Below, in pieces: positions 9,543-19,670 of a stretch of DNA of 64,000 bases. A program made the position numbers and the translations under genes. The first letter of the stretch is position 1. Every line of letters begins with the position of its first letter. Source of the DNA: Heterodera schachtii. Taxonomy: Eukaryota; Nematoda; Chromadorea; Rhabditida; Heteroderidae. The stretch is taken from the NCBI GenBank assembly GCA_023374025.1, contig SIJG01000089.1:451529-515528 (forward strand), given 5' to 3'. The notes below the pieces were generated by a model. That model worked only from the letters and a program-made list of their open reading frames with translations, was not told where the DNA came from and ran no database searches.

Positions 9543-11882
9543 ATGGATGATGACTTAGAAACAAAATTTCAGACCCTCCAAACCCGAGTAAAAGAATTAG
9601 AAGACAAATTGCTATTAAATAAACCCATCGCCTTACCCTCAGGCATCAAAATGCCTAGGTTCGATGGAAATGGCGACTTTTATAAGTTTTTGCGGGAGTT
9701 TAATTTGCTTGCCACGGCATCGGGGTGGCATCCACCCGACTGCGTTAGGCTTTTGCCGTTATTTTTGGAAGGCGAGGCAAAAGAGATATACCAAAATATC
9801 CCGGGGGACAAAAAGAAAACTTGGAAAGAATTAACCGAAAAGTTAGTTGAACAAACTAAGAAATTGGATGGCCCAATGTGGGCACGTAAAATGTTGGCAC
9901 GAGCCAAATTGGGGCACGAAACGGTGACAGAATTCGCTAATAAAGTTAGAGAATGGGTCGAACAAGCGTGTCCGGAGCCCGATTATACAAAGGATGCCCG
10001 AGAAAATGAGAGCATTCATTATTTTTTGAGCGGATTACCCACAAATTTAAAAAGAAAAATATTTTTTATGGAAAAACCCAAAAGTTTAGCTCAAGCAATT
10101 TCTCAAACAAAAAAGGTACTTCAGATAAAAGAAGAAATTGAAAAGGATGAAAGAGGTGAAGAAGTAAAACAACAAATCGCTGAGTTAAAAGAACAAGTGA
10201 ACGCAATTGAGATTAACAACAAATTAAATAGTGAAATAAATGGTAACAGAACATTTTTAAATTCAAATTGGAGAGCAAATAACAGAGGAAGAGGAAATGT
10301 GAGAGGGTTGAATCGAGGGAATTATTGGAGGCCGAACTCAAATTATAATCCAAGAAATTACAATTTTGGCTACCGTAATACAAATTATAATGCAAATTAT
10401 ACTCCATTGGGGCAAAACCAAAATCGTGATGGAAATGTGATGAACAGAGGGAGATTTTTTGGATTGCCTAATAATCAGGGGAGAGTTCAGAGTTTTCGGG
10501 GAAATCCAAGAGGTGAAAAGCAAAGATACCGAATAAATATGATTGGCGAACAATCCGTACCCTCGAGCCCGTCGGCTCCTCTGAGACGCTCACCAACCCC
10601 TGCCCTGACATTTTTGACAATTTCTACCATTTTTTGTTTATTTTTTGTTGGTTCTATGGCACAGTACCAACTTTGTTCTGAAAAAGTGCCAATGACTCCT
10701 ATTTGGCTACCAAATATTTCCGAGTGCAAAGTGCCGGAACACCAGAAAGCCGCTGAAAGAAAAATAACATTATTTTTACCCGTGAGATTTCCGAAACAAT
10801 TCCCGATTTATAATTGTTACCAAAAGGTCACTGAAATATGTACGGGGAGTTTTCTTTTCTGGAAAGAAATTAAAAGTCAAGAAACATTTTTGAGAGGAGT
10901 AAATGTTGATAAGTGCAAAAGGTTTAAAAGCAGAATGGATGTCTCCTTAAATCGATTGGGTGAGAATTTATGGGCCACGGAAAAACCAGAAAAAGTGGAA
11001 TATGCTTGGACTGGAGAAAAATGTGTAACGACAGCAAATGATTTTATCGAAAAGGGACATGCCGGAATTTTGGACTTTTTTCTGATAACATCATTTGGAA
11101 ATAAACTTAATCCATACACAGGCTGGGAAGAAGCGGAAAGACAAACCCTAATGTGGGAAATTCCCGAACCAAGTGAAATTTACTGGGCTACTCATATTCC
11201 GGTTGGGGAATTTTCTGCAGAAATTACCGATGATGCAATAATCATTGAAAGCGAACAAAGTGTTTTCTATTTTGAAAAAGAGAAACCAGAAGAACGTGAG
11301 GGAGTAGTTGGAGTGCCCGAGGAGGCGTATAAAATGTCTAATGATGTGTTCATTATCATCCATTCAATAAAAAGTCTGATGAAAAGAGAAATTAAGAAAA
11401 AAACAGAACCCTCAAAAAAAAGTAGACCAATTAAGCAAGAAGTATTTTTAAAAGACCAAGAAATTACACAAATAATTAGAAATCAGAGACTAAACTTTAC
11501 AAAAGCAGAAAAAATTAATTTAAATTCGAGTACTCATTTCGGAAATTCGACAAATAATTTAAAAGTTAAAAGTACAGTACTCCCAAAAATAGTTTCAACC
11601 ACAGCATCACCCACTACTACAACTACTACAACCACTCCTCCAATTACTAAGGCAAAAACGACGGTTTCTCCGGTAAAATTAATAGTGTCTACGACTATCA
11701 GAACCAAAATCGAGCCACCAAATAAAGCGCCAAAAATTGACACCAAAATAAAAGACAATTACACTTTTACAGAACAAATGAGTTTAAAAAATAGGCTTCA
11801 AACTCAACAAATATATAAAAATTACGAAAAAAAGGAAGGTAAAATGCCGGAAGAAAAAATAATTTCCAAAAGAGCATATTAA
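9543..11882 (+). CDS. Gag plus N-terminal part of a glycoprotein-like segment (779 aa frame)
   Basis: The first in-frame ATG is at 9543 (MDDDLETKF), after an open stretch lacking ATG. Residues 1-25 are a coiled coil. About 37-215 resemble a retrotransposon Gag capsid (MPRFDGNGDFYKFLREFNLL, then helices with EFANKVREWVEQA). About 245-340 are rich in Asn, Arg and Gly (NRGRGNVRGLNRGNYW), an RG-type nucleic-acid-binding region in place of a CCHC zinc knuckle. A hydrophobic segment at about 354-374 (ALTFLTISTIFCLFFVGSMA) looks like an internal signal peptide. It is followed by a Cys-containing ectodomain-like region and, near residue 690, a Thr-rich mucin-like run. The frame ends early because of a net 2-base loss near 11850; the second copy reads through here. 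It lies directly upstream of the pol frame. Confidence 0.75.
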   Translation: MDDDLETKFQTLQTRVKELEDKLLLNKPIALPSGIKMPRFDGNGDFYKFLREFNLLATASGWHPPDCVRLLPLFLEGEAKEIYQNIPGDKKKTWKELTEKLVEQTKKLDGPMWARKMLARAKLGHETVTEFANKVREWVEQACPEPDYTKDARENESIHYFLSGLPTNLKRKIFFMEKPKSLAQAISQTKKVLQIKEEIEKDERGEEVKQQIAELKEQVNAIEINNKLNSEINGNRTFLNSNWRANNRGRGNVRGLNRGNYWRPNSNYNPRNYNFGYRNTNYNANYTPLGQNQNRDGNVMNRGRFFGLPNNQGRVQSFRGNPRGEKQRYRINMIGEQSVPSSPSAPLRRSPTPALTFLTISTIFCLFFVGSMAQYQLCSEKVPMTPIWLPNISECKVPEHQKAAERKITLFLPVRFPKQFPIYNCYQKVTEICTGSFLFWKEIKSQETFLRGVNVDKCKRFKSRMDVSLNRLGENLWATEKPEKVEYAWTGEKCVTTANDFIEKGHAGILDFFLITSFGNKLNPYTGWEEAERQTLMWEIPEPSEIYWATHIPVGEFSAEITDDAIIIESEQSVFYFEKEKPEEREGVVGVPEEAYKMSNDVFIIIHSIKSLMKREIKKKTEPSKKSRPIKQEVFLKDQEITQIIRNQRLNFTKAEKINLNSSTHFGNSTNNLKVKSTVLPKIVSTTASPTTTTTTTTPPITKAKTTVSPVKLIVSTTIRTKIEPPNKAPKIDTKIKDNYTFTEQMSLKNRLQTQQIYKNYEKKEGKMPEEKIISKRAY

Positions 11883-11898
11883 AACTACTGCTAAACCA

Positions 11899-14800
11899 AT
11901 GATTAATACAATAACACAAGAGCCGTCTAAAAATCAATTAAAAACTATTTCAACCCAAAGAGAACCAATTTTAGCAACTTCAAAACCAATTAGTGAAATA
12001 AAAAAACAATTAATAAATACAAACAAAAAAATACAAACAAAAATTCCTACAACTCCTAAATCCCCAAAAAAAGTAGTACAAAAAACAAGCACGGATTCAC
12101 CAGCCAATTTTTCTCAAAAAACCGGAAAGGAAACAAATGACTTTTTACCAAAAACGGAGACAACTAACGAACCAATCACAAATGTTAATGTTTCAAAAAG
12201 TGAAAATAAAATTATGCCCTTACTCGGACCAGAAGGCAATAAAACGGTTAAAGGAAATGAAAAAGAAATTGGAAATACACTGATCGTCAAACAAAATAAA
12301 AGGAAAAGTGAAGAAGAATACAGTGGAAATGAAATAGATTCATCAGAGGAAGACATTTCATATCAAGAATTGGATGATGAAAATAGTGAAAATGAAAATT
12401 TCGAAATTTATGATACGGACAGAAGAAAAAGGACAACAGTGATCACCCCAGATGCGAGATGGACCAAAAGAGTTGAAAAAAGTAAATTACGAAAAAAAGG
12501 AGGACAAGAAAACAAAAATACAAACACAAGAGTAAACTACGCCCTTTACAAATTAAACGAGGAGAGAAAAACACAATACGACCATATTTTTATACAAGCA
12601 TGTGAAAATAGTAATTTTCAGCTTCAATTAGCAAAGGCAATTTTACAAATAAATCCAAATGAGGGGATAAGAAAAATTTTTGATCGAGATGATTTGGTAG
12701 CCCGTTGGAAGGAACAAACTTTAGAAGTTGGATTTTGTGTACCCATTATCCCTGAAAAAATTATTTGGGACAAAAAAATTGCGTCGGATTGCTACGAACA
12801 AACACCAATTTTGGCCCAAAATATGACCTTTTTTCTGATACCCGGCACAAGAGAAATAAGCTTGCTTGGAAAGAAAATTGAATGTGAAAAAATGGAAGAA
12901 CTGGAAAATATGGAAAATGTCACGCAAAAGGAAATTTTTAAAAAATTAAATCAAAATTTTGGCAAAATACGACCAAAATATCGTAATATGCAGAACCCAT
13001 TAGTCTTAAAATCAGGTGCTCTTTTCGAGTCGGATACCATAAGACTTGAAGAGACAATGTTAGAATACAGAAAGAAAGCAAATAATTTACCATCCTATTC
13101 ACTCCGATTAATCCAGAGACCGAATTTGACTGATGTGATTAATTTGGCAAAAGAAGAAGCAACAGAGAAAATGAATATAGTGTTAGGAAATGCCGAAAAT
13201 TGGGTAGAAATAATGAAGCAAATACCAAAAAAGGCTAAAGAAGCCGTTAGTTTTTTGAAAGGAATTTCTTATTCATTAATCATTATTCCTATAATTATTC
13301 TCATTGCCTTAGTCATTTACATTATAGTCAAGTATTGGGCAATCATTAGTGCCGGATTCAGGGTTGGCACAATTGCGGCAAGAGTAGTTCGGGGAATTAT
13401 TGGGCTAAAAAGGAAAAAGACAAGAATTGTGGCCATTCCAACAGCCCCCGAAGTGCAATCGATTGATGAAGAAGCATATGTTTTGGATTATTTGCCTCCA
13501 AGAAGGGTGGCGACAATTACTAATGATCCGAGGAGACTGCCCGCTATTTCAGTGAATTTTAATGGATTATCGACTTGTGCGCTGGTTGATTCATGCGCAA
13601 GTGTTTCTTACTGTAGAGAATCAACAGCTCGAAAAGCTGGATTAAAAATCACAGAAATTGACGGTAAAAACAAAAATTTATCAGCGGCAAATGATTCACA
13701 AATTCAAATAATCGGAAAAACGAATGCAAAAATGAGAATACTTGACTTAAATACGGGAAAGACAGGTGAATGGGAACTAACTTTGTTAGTTTCACCTGAC
13801 CATCATTGCCCTGGACCTTTGTTGTTGGGCTTACCATTTTTAACGGACTTAAAAGGTGTAATCGCATTGGGAGAACGAAAAGTTCGAATTGGCGAAATTT
13901 GGACTAATATTGTTTCGGTTATTGATGTGGCATTACCAAAAAGAATAAAAGTAACATTGGAAAACACAGAAATTTTCGAACCAAGAACCGAAAACATAAT
14001 TAGTGCCAAAGTGAGAGAGTGCTTTAGTGAGCAAGAAAATTTTTTGGTAAAAGGAATACATCAGTATCCAAGTTTACTCATTGGAAGAACGCTGGTCGCA
14101 CCCGGCAACAAAAATTTTGTCACTTTACAAATAATGAATGCCGGAAATGTACCAGTAAAAGTGTATGAAGGGTCGCACCTCGCAGATTTAGAAAAAGTTG
14201 GAATTAATGCATTACCAGGGGACGAAATCCAACCAAAAGATTATATTCCCCCAGAAACAAAGTGGTATGAAAAGTTGCCAACATTGCCTTTTGAAAAATT
14301 GAAACGTCCACCCTCAGAAAGACTAATTCTTGAGGGAACCAAATTAGGTGAAGAATCACAGTCTAAACTAAAAAAAATTGTTGACAAATATTCAGAGGCA
14401 TTTGTTGGGGACGATGGAAAAATTGGGCTGTATTGTGGGCCAATTGTGCATAAAATTGATTTAATCCCTGGCTCACTACCGTTTCATTTTAGACCATACA
14501 GATATTCACCGGAAACTCAAAAAGAGATCGAAAGACAAATAAAAATAATGCTTGACCAAAATATTATAAGGGAATCGGAATCTGAGTTTTGTTCTCCCAT
14601 CGTCATGGTGCCTAAGGCTGACAAAAAGTCTTGGCGTTTCGCAATTGATTACAGGGCTTTAAATAAAATGACGAAAAAACGAGTATTTCATTTGCCAAAT
14701 ATCCAAGAACTTTTGGATTTAATGGGCTCAAAAAAATACTACACCTCAATGGATATGCAAAGTGGGTTTATGCAAATCCCAATGGCAAAAGAAGATATTG

Positions 14801-17127
14801 ATAAAACAGCATTCATTTCACACCTTGGGATTTTCGAATTCATTACCATGCCTTTTGGACTAACGGCTGCTCCAGACACTTTTCAAAGAGTAATGAACTC
14901 AATTAGGAGGCGCTTAACCGCAGCAATGCTAATTTACTTGGACGACATTATTATTGGCAGTGAGAATGAAGAGGGTCATTTGGTTGATATTGAAAATTTT
15001 TTGAAATTGTTGAAAGAAGTGGGACTCAAATTAAAAATAGATAAATGCCACTGGGGAATGGCAGAAATTAGATATTTGGGATTTTTATTGAGTGAAAAAG
15101 GTGTAAGAATGGACCCTAAACAAGTGTCAGTAGTTCAAAATTTTAGAGCACCAAAAACTCTTACTGAATTAAAATCATTACTCGGAGCATTAACATATTT
15201 TAGAAGATTTATAAAAAATTTTGCGCATATAGCTAGACCACTCCAAATTTTAACCCAAGATAAATTTGAAGGTAAAATAGTTGAAAATTGGGGAAAAGAG
15301 CAGGACCAAGCATTAAACATTTTAAAAGAAATGCTGACGTCAGCCCCCGTATTACAGTCCCCAAGGTTCGGAAAACCGTTTACAGTAGAATGTGACGCCT
15401 CAAAAAAGGCTATTGGAGCGGTATTACTCCAAGAAAATGGTCCAGTTGCCTTTGTTTCCCGTGCTTTAAATCGCCACGAAACTAATTATCCCTCTATTGA
15501 AAGAGAAGCATTGGCTTTAGTATACGCAGTAAAAGAATTTTCACCATATATAGTTGGTTCAGGGGTGACAAAAATAATAACGGATTGCAGTGCTTTGACG
15601 GGTATGATGAAAGCAAAAGAGTTAAAAAATCGTATGGAAAAATACCAAATAACCCTACAAAGTTACGACCTTGAAATTACATACCGGCCCGGAAAGAAAA
15701 ATAAAGCAGCCGATTTTTTGTCACGATATAATATTCCCGGTATAGAGAATGAAGAAAATAAGCAAACAAAATTAGAAACAAATTTAAAAATTTCAAGCAT
15801 TACGGATGACAAAAATGATGAAAACAAAGATAGAATTTCATTAGTAATGGTAATTAATGCGCAGAGAAAAGTTAAAGAATTAGTGAAAATATTTTATATT
15901 TTGAAAACTGGAAAATTTCCCAAAGATGACATTAAATGGAAAAGAATTGTTACTGATTATTGTTTGTTAAATGGCGCAATTTTTTACAAAAAAGGAAGGG
16001 AGAATTCTGAAAAACCAAAGTTAGTGATACCGTATGAATTGAGACAAAAAATTTTTCATGAAACACACAATGAAGGGCATTTCGGTTTTGAAAAAACTTG
16101 GACAGAAATGAAAAATCGCTTTTATTGGACTGGGATGAAGGAAGACGTAAAATTAATGATCGAAGCATGTGAAAGTTGCCAAAAAAGAAAAATTCAACCA
16201 GGAGATTCAAAATCATGCCCTAGCGTACCAATAAAAGCGCCCGAAGAACCATTTCAACGGGTCCACTGTGATTTAATGGGACCATTAAAAAGAAGTGACA
16301 AAGGAAATTCCTATGTTTTTCTAGCTATTGACAGTTTTACAAAATGGATAATGGGAAAAGCTATCCCTAATCAAAAGGCGGATACGATAGTTGAAACTTT
16401 TGTAGAAACTGTAGTTCATCAGCATTCGACCCCTGAAATAGTTGTAACAGATCAGGGAAGACAATTTACTTCAGAACTTTTTAGTGATCTTTCAAAAATT
16501 TATGGATTTGTACATCAAACATCGACTGCTTATCACCAACAGTCCAATGGCCAAATTGAAGGGTCTATGCGAATAATGGCAAATATCATTTCACAAATGG
16601 TTAATGAAAAGGGAAATAATTGGGACGAAGTATTATCCCATGCCATTTTCATTTACAATTCATCCATTCACACAGTCACAAAGTATTCGCCTTTTTTCCT
16701 TTTACATTTACGAAACCCTAAAATGCCCACTGATCGATTGTTAAAACTCCCAAGTCAGGATGAATGTAATTCTGATATATCAGTTTATACCAGAAAACAT
16801 GCCGATATGGCATCAAAAGCGTGGGAAGCGGTGAAGGAAAACATTTTGAAGGGACAATTAATGCAAAAAGAAGAAAATGATAAGGTCCGAAAAGCAGAAG
16901 AAAAAGAATTTGAAATTGGAGAATTAGTGCTTTTAAGAAAAGAAATCTTAAATCATAAATTTGATAAGCGTTGGTTGGGTCCTCTTCGTTGTGTCGGAAT
17001 TGATCGGGACAAGAAAAATGTTATTGTACAACAACTTGAAGGAAAAGGAAAAATGAAAAAAGTACACCAAGAGAAAATTAAGAAATTTTACGGACCGGCT
17101 ATTCTCCCATTGAGAGAATCGGACTGA
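11899..17127 (+). CDS. C-terminal glycoprotein-like segment fused to protease-RT-RNase H-integrase (1,742 aa frame)
   Basis: Residues 1-170 continue a low-complexity linker. RRKR at 175-178 resembles a furin-type cleavage site. A Cys-bearing ectodomain follows (GFCVPIIPEK, FLIPGTREISLLGKKIEC), ending in a transmembrane helix at about 458-481 (SLIIIPIIILIALVIYIIV). Protease: ALVDSCASVSYC, aspartate 564, where families usually have D-S/T-G. RT spans about 860-1085 with FAIDYRALNK, MPFGL and YLDD (1013-1016). The RNase H aspartate lies in VECDASKKA (1166). Integrase has an HHCC finger (HETHNEGH, CESCQ) and the D-D-35-E triad at 1458, 1518 and 1554. The C-terminal domain ends at 17127. All catalytic motifs of RT and integrase look intact. 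The ATG at 11899 is only the first Met after the frameshift, so this is not a natural start. Confidence 0.88.
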   Translation: MINTITQEPSKNQLKTISTQREPILATSKPISEIKKQLINTNKKIQTKIPTTPKSPKKVVQKTSTDSPANFSQKTGKETNDFLPKTETTNEPITNVNVSKSENKIMPLLGPEGNKTVKGNEKEIGNTLIVKQNKRKSEEEYSGNEIDSSEEDISYQELDDENSENENFEIYDTDRRKRTTVITPDARWTKRVEKSKLRKKGGQENKNTNTRVNYALYKLNEERKTQYDHIFIQACENSNFQLQLAKAILQINPNEGIRKIFDRDDLVARWKEQTLEVGFCVPIIPEKIIWDKKIASDCYEQTPILAQNMTFFLIPGTREISLLGKKIECEKMEELENMENVTQKEIFKKLNQNFGKIRPKYRNMQNPLVLKSGALFESDTIRLEETMLEYRKKANNLPSYSLRLIQRPNLTDVINLAKEEATEKMNIVLGNAENWVEIMKQIPKKAKEAVSFLKGISYSLIIIPIIILIALVIYIIVKYWAIISAGFRVGTIAARVVRGIIGLKRKKTRIVAIPTAPEVQSIDEEAYVLDYLPPRRVATITNDPRRLPAISVNFNGLSTCALVDSCASVSYCRESTARKAGLKITEIDGKNKNLSAANDSQIQIIGKTNAKMRILDLNTGKTGEWELTLLVSPDHHCPGPLLLGLPFLTDLKGVIALGERKVRIGEIWTNIVSVIDVALPKRIKVTLENTEIFEPRTENIISAKVRECFSEQENFLVKGIHQYPSLLIGRTLVAPGNKNFVTLQIMNAGNVPVKVYEGSHLADLEKVGINALPGDEIQPKDYIPPETKWYEKLPTLPFEKLKRPPSERLILEGTKLGEESQSKLKKIVDKYSEAFVGDDGKIGLYCGPIVHKIDLIPGSLPFHFRPYRYSPETQKEIERQIKIMLDQNIIRESESEFCSPIVMVPKADKKSWRFAIDYRALNKMTKKRVFHLPNIQELLDLMGSKKYYTSMDMQSGFMQIPMAKEDIDKTAFISHLGIFEFITMPFGLTAAPDTFQRVMNSIRRRLTAAMLIYLDDIIIGSENEEGHLVDIENFLKLLKEVGLKLKIDKCHWGMAEIRYLGFLLSEKGVRMDPKQVSVVQNFRAPKTLTELKSLLGALTYFRRFIKNFAHIARPLQILTQDKFEGKIVENWGKEQDQALNILKEMLTSAPVLQSPRFGKPFTVECDASKKAIGAVLLQENGPVAFVSRALNRHETNYPSIEREALALVYAVKEFSPYIVGSGVTKIITDCSALTGMMKAKELKNRMEKYQITLQSYDLEITYRPGKKNKAADFLSRYNIPGIENEENKQTKLETNLKISSITDDKNDENKDRISLVMVINAQRKVKELVKIFYILKTGKFPKDDIKWKRIVTDYCLLNGAIFYKKGRENSEKPKLVIPYELRQKIFHETHNEGHFGFEKTWTEMKNRFYWTGMKEDVKLMIEACESCQKRKIQPGDSKSCPSVPIKAPEEPFQRVHCDLMGPLKRSDKGNSYVFLAIDSFTKWIMGKAIPNQKADTIVETFVETVVHQHSTPEIVVTDQGRQFTSELFSDLSKIYGFVHQTSTAYHQQSNGQIEGSMRIMANIISQMVNEKGNNWDEVLSHAIFIYNSSIHTVTKYSPFFLLHLRNPKMPTDRLLKLPSQDECNSDISVYTRKHADMASKAWEAVKENILKGQLMQKEENDKVRKAEEKEFEIGELVLLRKEILNHKFDKRWLGPLRCVGIDRDKKNVIVQQLEGKGKMKKVHQEKIKKFYGPAILPLRESD

Positions 17128-19168
17128 GCCTCTAAACTGGGAAATTTTCGTAGGTGATAAAAATTTGGAACAAGAGGAAGCGGAAGAAGACTCAGAAGAA
17201 AACTATGAGTCGCCCAATTCTAAGGAAAATAATGATAAAAACGAAAATAACACAAAAAAAGACAAAGGGTCAATGTCTAAATTTGGTTTTGAAAGTAGTG
17301 ATGAAGAAGAGCCGTCAATTAAAATTTCTTTCCTAAGACTAAGGGAAGATAGTGAATTATCTGAAATGCCCGAAAATGCAGAGCCAAATGAAAGAGAAAT
17401 TCAAGAAAATGATTTTCCATGTACAGTTACAGAAATTTTCCTGGAGGGAGAAATTAAATTAGCCTATACGAGCTGGCCAGAATCAAATTTAATCCCATTA
17501 GACTCATCAATCCCAACGAATTTTGTAAAAGAACATTGGGAAATATTTACAAATGAATTTGGGAAACAATATTTGACCGCGTGGCTTTTCGGAAGAAATT
17601 TTGAATTATTTTTAAACGATAATGTGAATATAATTGTGTTAGGAATTCGTGAACAATTCTTAATTAATGATGAATGGATTTCAAAAACAAATGGGGAAAA
17701 CGAGACTTATTGGGAACAATTAGGAGAATTCAGTGGACAAATTCTCGAAATTCAAAGAATCCCAGATATAAATATCTCTCACAATGAAAATAAAATTATA
17801 AGTAATAAAGGAAATGATCAAAACAATCATTTAATTTTTAAACATGGAATTAATGTAATAACAGACGGGAATTTACTAATGAGCATATTTGATTTGAATA
17901 ATGAATATAATGAAGAAGATTCAAGAAATAAAAATGACAAAAAAAGTGAAAATAATTCAAACAAAAAATCCCAAATTTTTCTTGAAAGTATGGATTTTGA
18001 AAATTCAGACAAAAGCCCGATGGACGCTCCAAAGGTACCGGAAGTGGAACATTTTAATGAAGACGCTCTGAATGCCGAGGAAAAACGGCTTCGAACCGAA
18101 ATTGAAGAGCTAAAACGCCAATTGGAAGAGACAAATAAGAGAAAAGAAGAGGCCGAGAAAAAGAGAAATGAGCTTGAAAAGCAAATGCCAGTGGACGAAA
18201 TTGTGTTGGACATGGACGAAGAAGACGAAGAAGAGGAGGAAGAGGAGGAAGTACCTAAGGACTCAAAAAGGTCGCGCATTGATCCCGTGGCCACTAAAGA
18301 ATTAGTGGAAAAAACCATAAACGAAAAATGGGAGGCCACGGATCTGATCACAATTGATCCGCGACCGGAAGGTTCAAATGAAGTGCCAAAAGGCATTGAC
18401 AGTCGTGAATGGGAAGATTCCCGCCGACTGCTCACGAGAGAAGAGCGGGAGAGAGGGTGGAATGACTTCATTTCCACAACAACAACGTTGGACATAATAA
18501 AAGAAAACCGATTGAAAATGATTGGAAAAATTGGCCTCGGGCCAAGTGCCCGGCGCATGGCTGAAAATAGCATGAAAATGGCAGAGAAAAGCATTTTGCA
18601 AAGTGAGGCAATTCAACCGGAAGGGATGAGAAAGCCAATTCCCGCCTGGAATCAATTGGAAGACCAGAGGGAAACGGCTGAAGAGTTGGAGCGACGCAAA
18701 CGCTTTGCGGCCAAAACACCGGCAATTAGAGGACCTTTTGTTAATTGTGATTGGGAGGAAAGCCAAAACAATGAAAAGGATGAGAAAATAAAGGCAATTG
18801 AGAAGAAAATCTGTGAAAAAGTCAATGAGATTCAACAAAAAATTACGGATGCATTTGGTGGAGTAAAAGAGCTGACAAAGGAAGTGGAAGAATTGACAAA
18901 ATTGGCCAAAAATGAAGAGGTGATCAGAAAAGAGCAGTTCCAGGCCACCAACAATCAATTTGTAACCCCAAATTCGACATCATGGCGCCAACACGATGAT
19001 TTTCGTTATCCTTTTCGTGGGACGGGCGGACGATGGATGAACAGTAGTCGTGGCCGCGGAAGACAACGACCGTATCACTACAACAATCGACGCGAGAACG
19101 AAGGATGGGGCAGAAACAATCACTCACAGCCGGGACCATCAAATGCAAATGACGAACCCAACCGTTAA
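17114..19168 (+). CDS. Extra retroelement ORF downstream of pol: acidic coiled-coil protein with RG-rich tail
   Basis: The frame opens at 17114, overlaps the last 14 bases of pol and lies in the +1 frame relative to it. No in-frame ATG occurs until about 17273 (MSKFGFESSDEEE). Expression would need splicing, frameshifting, reinitiation or a non-AUG start. The ~670 residues contain an acidic N-terminus and a middle region with Trp/Phe-rich segments (EIKLAYTSWPESNL, TAWLFGRNFELF). Then come a long coiled coil (EEKRLRTEIEELKRQLEE), an Asp/Glu run and a second helical region. The C-terminus is basic and RG-rich (NSSRGRGRQRPYHYNNRR), like the Gag tail. No transmembrane helix is seen, so it is not an Env. 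The family is unknown; it may be a second nucleic-acid-binding structural protein. Confidence 0.7.
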   Translation, partial: ENRTEPLNWEIFVGDKNLEQEEAEEDSEENYESPNSKENNDKNENNTKKDKGSMSKFGFESSDEEEPSIKISFLRLREDSELSEMPENAEPNEREIQENDFPCTVTEIFLEGEIKLAYTSWPESNLIPLDSSIPTNFVKEHWEIFTNEFGKQYLTAWLFGRNFELFLNDNVNIIVLGIREQFLINDEWISKTNGENETYWEQLGEFSGQILEIQRIPDINISHNENKIISNKGNDQNNHLIFKHGINVITDGNLLMSIFDLNNEYNEEDSRNKNDKKSENNSNKKSQIFLESMDFENSDKSPMDAPKVPEVEHFNEDALNAEEKRLRTEIEELKRQLEETNKRKEEAEKKRNELEKQMPVDEIVLDMDEEDEEEEEEEEVPKDSKRSRIDPVATKELVEKTINEKWEATDLITIDPRPEGSNEVPKGIDSREWEDSRRLLTREERERGWNDFISTTTTLDIIKENRLKMIGKIGLGPSARRMAENSMKMAEKSILQSEAIQPEGMRKPIPAWNQLEDQRETAEELERRKRFAAKTPAIRGPFVNCDWEESQNNEKDEKIKAIEKKICEKVNEIQQKITDAFGGVKELTKEVEELTKLAKNEEVIRKEQFQATNNQFVTPNSTSWRQHDDFRYPFRGTGGRWMNSSRGRGRQRPYHYNNRRENEGWGRNNHSQPGPSNANDEPNR

Positions 19169-19387
19169 CCCACATTTCATAATAATATTTCTTTCTGTAC
19201 TTTTAGTAATAGGGATGACGGTTAATTTTAAACAAAATAACAAAACAAATTAAAAAAAAAAAAAAATAATAAATAAAAAAAAAATAAATTAAATAAATAA
19301 AAATAAAATAAAACCGTCATCTCTTCCGGAATTTCTGATTCATTTAAATGTTTTATTGACCGAGACGGTCAAAAATGGGGCCCGCGA
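19169..19387 (+). other. 3' untranslated segment and polypurine-like tract of the retroelement
   Basis: The stretch after the last ORF is A-rich. GATGACGGTT (near 19214) and AACCGTCATC (near 19313) form an inverted pair around the A-rich tract. AAAAATGGGG at about 19371-19380 could be the polypurine tract, although seven bases separate it from the LTR. Confidence 0.5.
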
Positions 19388-19670
19388 TGACCAAAGATCA
19401 TTATCACATTAATTAATTGTTCGTTTAGTGCTACACGGGATTTGGCCTGGGGGCGGTCCCTTCTCCCAATCCCATCTGCCCGATGACTTAGCTAATGTGT
19501 GCCCCCTAGTGGAACCCCAATCACTTTTCCGTCGGATCCGGATCCCGACCAAACTCCCCCCTCCCGTTACGTTTCGGAGTATTTCACCATGTAATCATTT
19601 ACCCCTACGGAATAAAGAACGTTATCACATTGAACATCTTAATTGGGGAAATGTCTGTCCATCATATTCA
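19388..19670 (+). repeat. 3' LTR
   Basis: 283 bp, TG...CA, two mismatches to the 5' LTR. The flank to the right begins AAATC, which does not match the left flank of the 5' LTR as a direct repeat. Confidence 0.88.

Larger units (their letters stand above)
6834..19670 (+). mobile_element. Ty3/Gypsy-type LTR retrotransposon, ~12.8 kb, near complete
   Basis: It is bounded by 283-bp direct LTRs that start TG and end CA and differ at only two positions, so the insertion is recent. A primer-binding-like TGG motif follows the 5' LTR directly and a purine-rich stretch precedes the 3' LTR. The interior encodes Gag, a glycoprotein-like segment, protease, RT, RNase H and integrase, plus a downstream ORF. 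The order RT-RNaseH-integrase and the RT core (MPFGLTAAPDTFQRVM, YLDD) place it with Ty3/Gypsy. No target duplication is visible: left flank ATTT and right flank AAAT are inverted, not direct. A net 2-base deletion near 11850 breaks the main frame compared with the second copy at 37804-43765. Either this is one element with a long leader, or the LTRs belong to two insertions joined by recombination. The first reading fits the PBS and PPT positions. Confidence 0.85.

Noticed and set aside
17827..18594. 255-codon minus-strand frame
   Set aside because: Ser/Phe-rich antisense shadow of the acidic coiled-coil retroelement ORF.
17165..19168. Downstream ORF as an envelope gene
   Set aside because: No signal peptide, transmembrane helix or Cys pattern; it is acidic and coiled-coil with an RG-rich tail.
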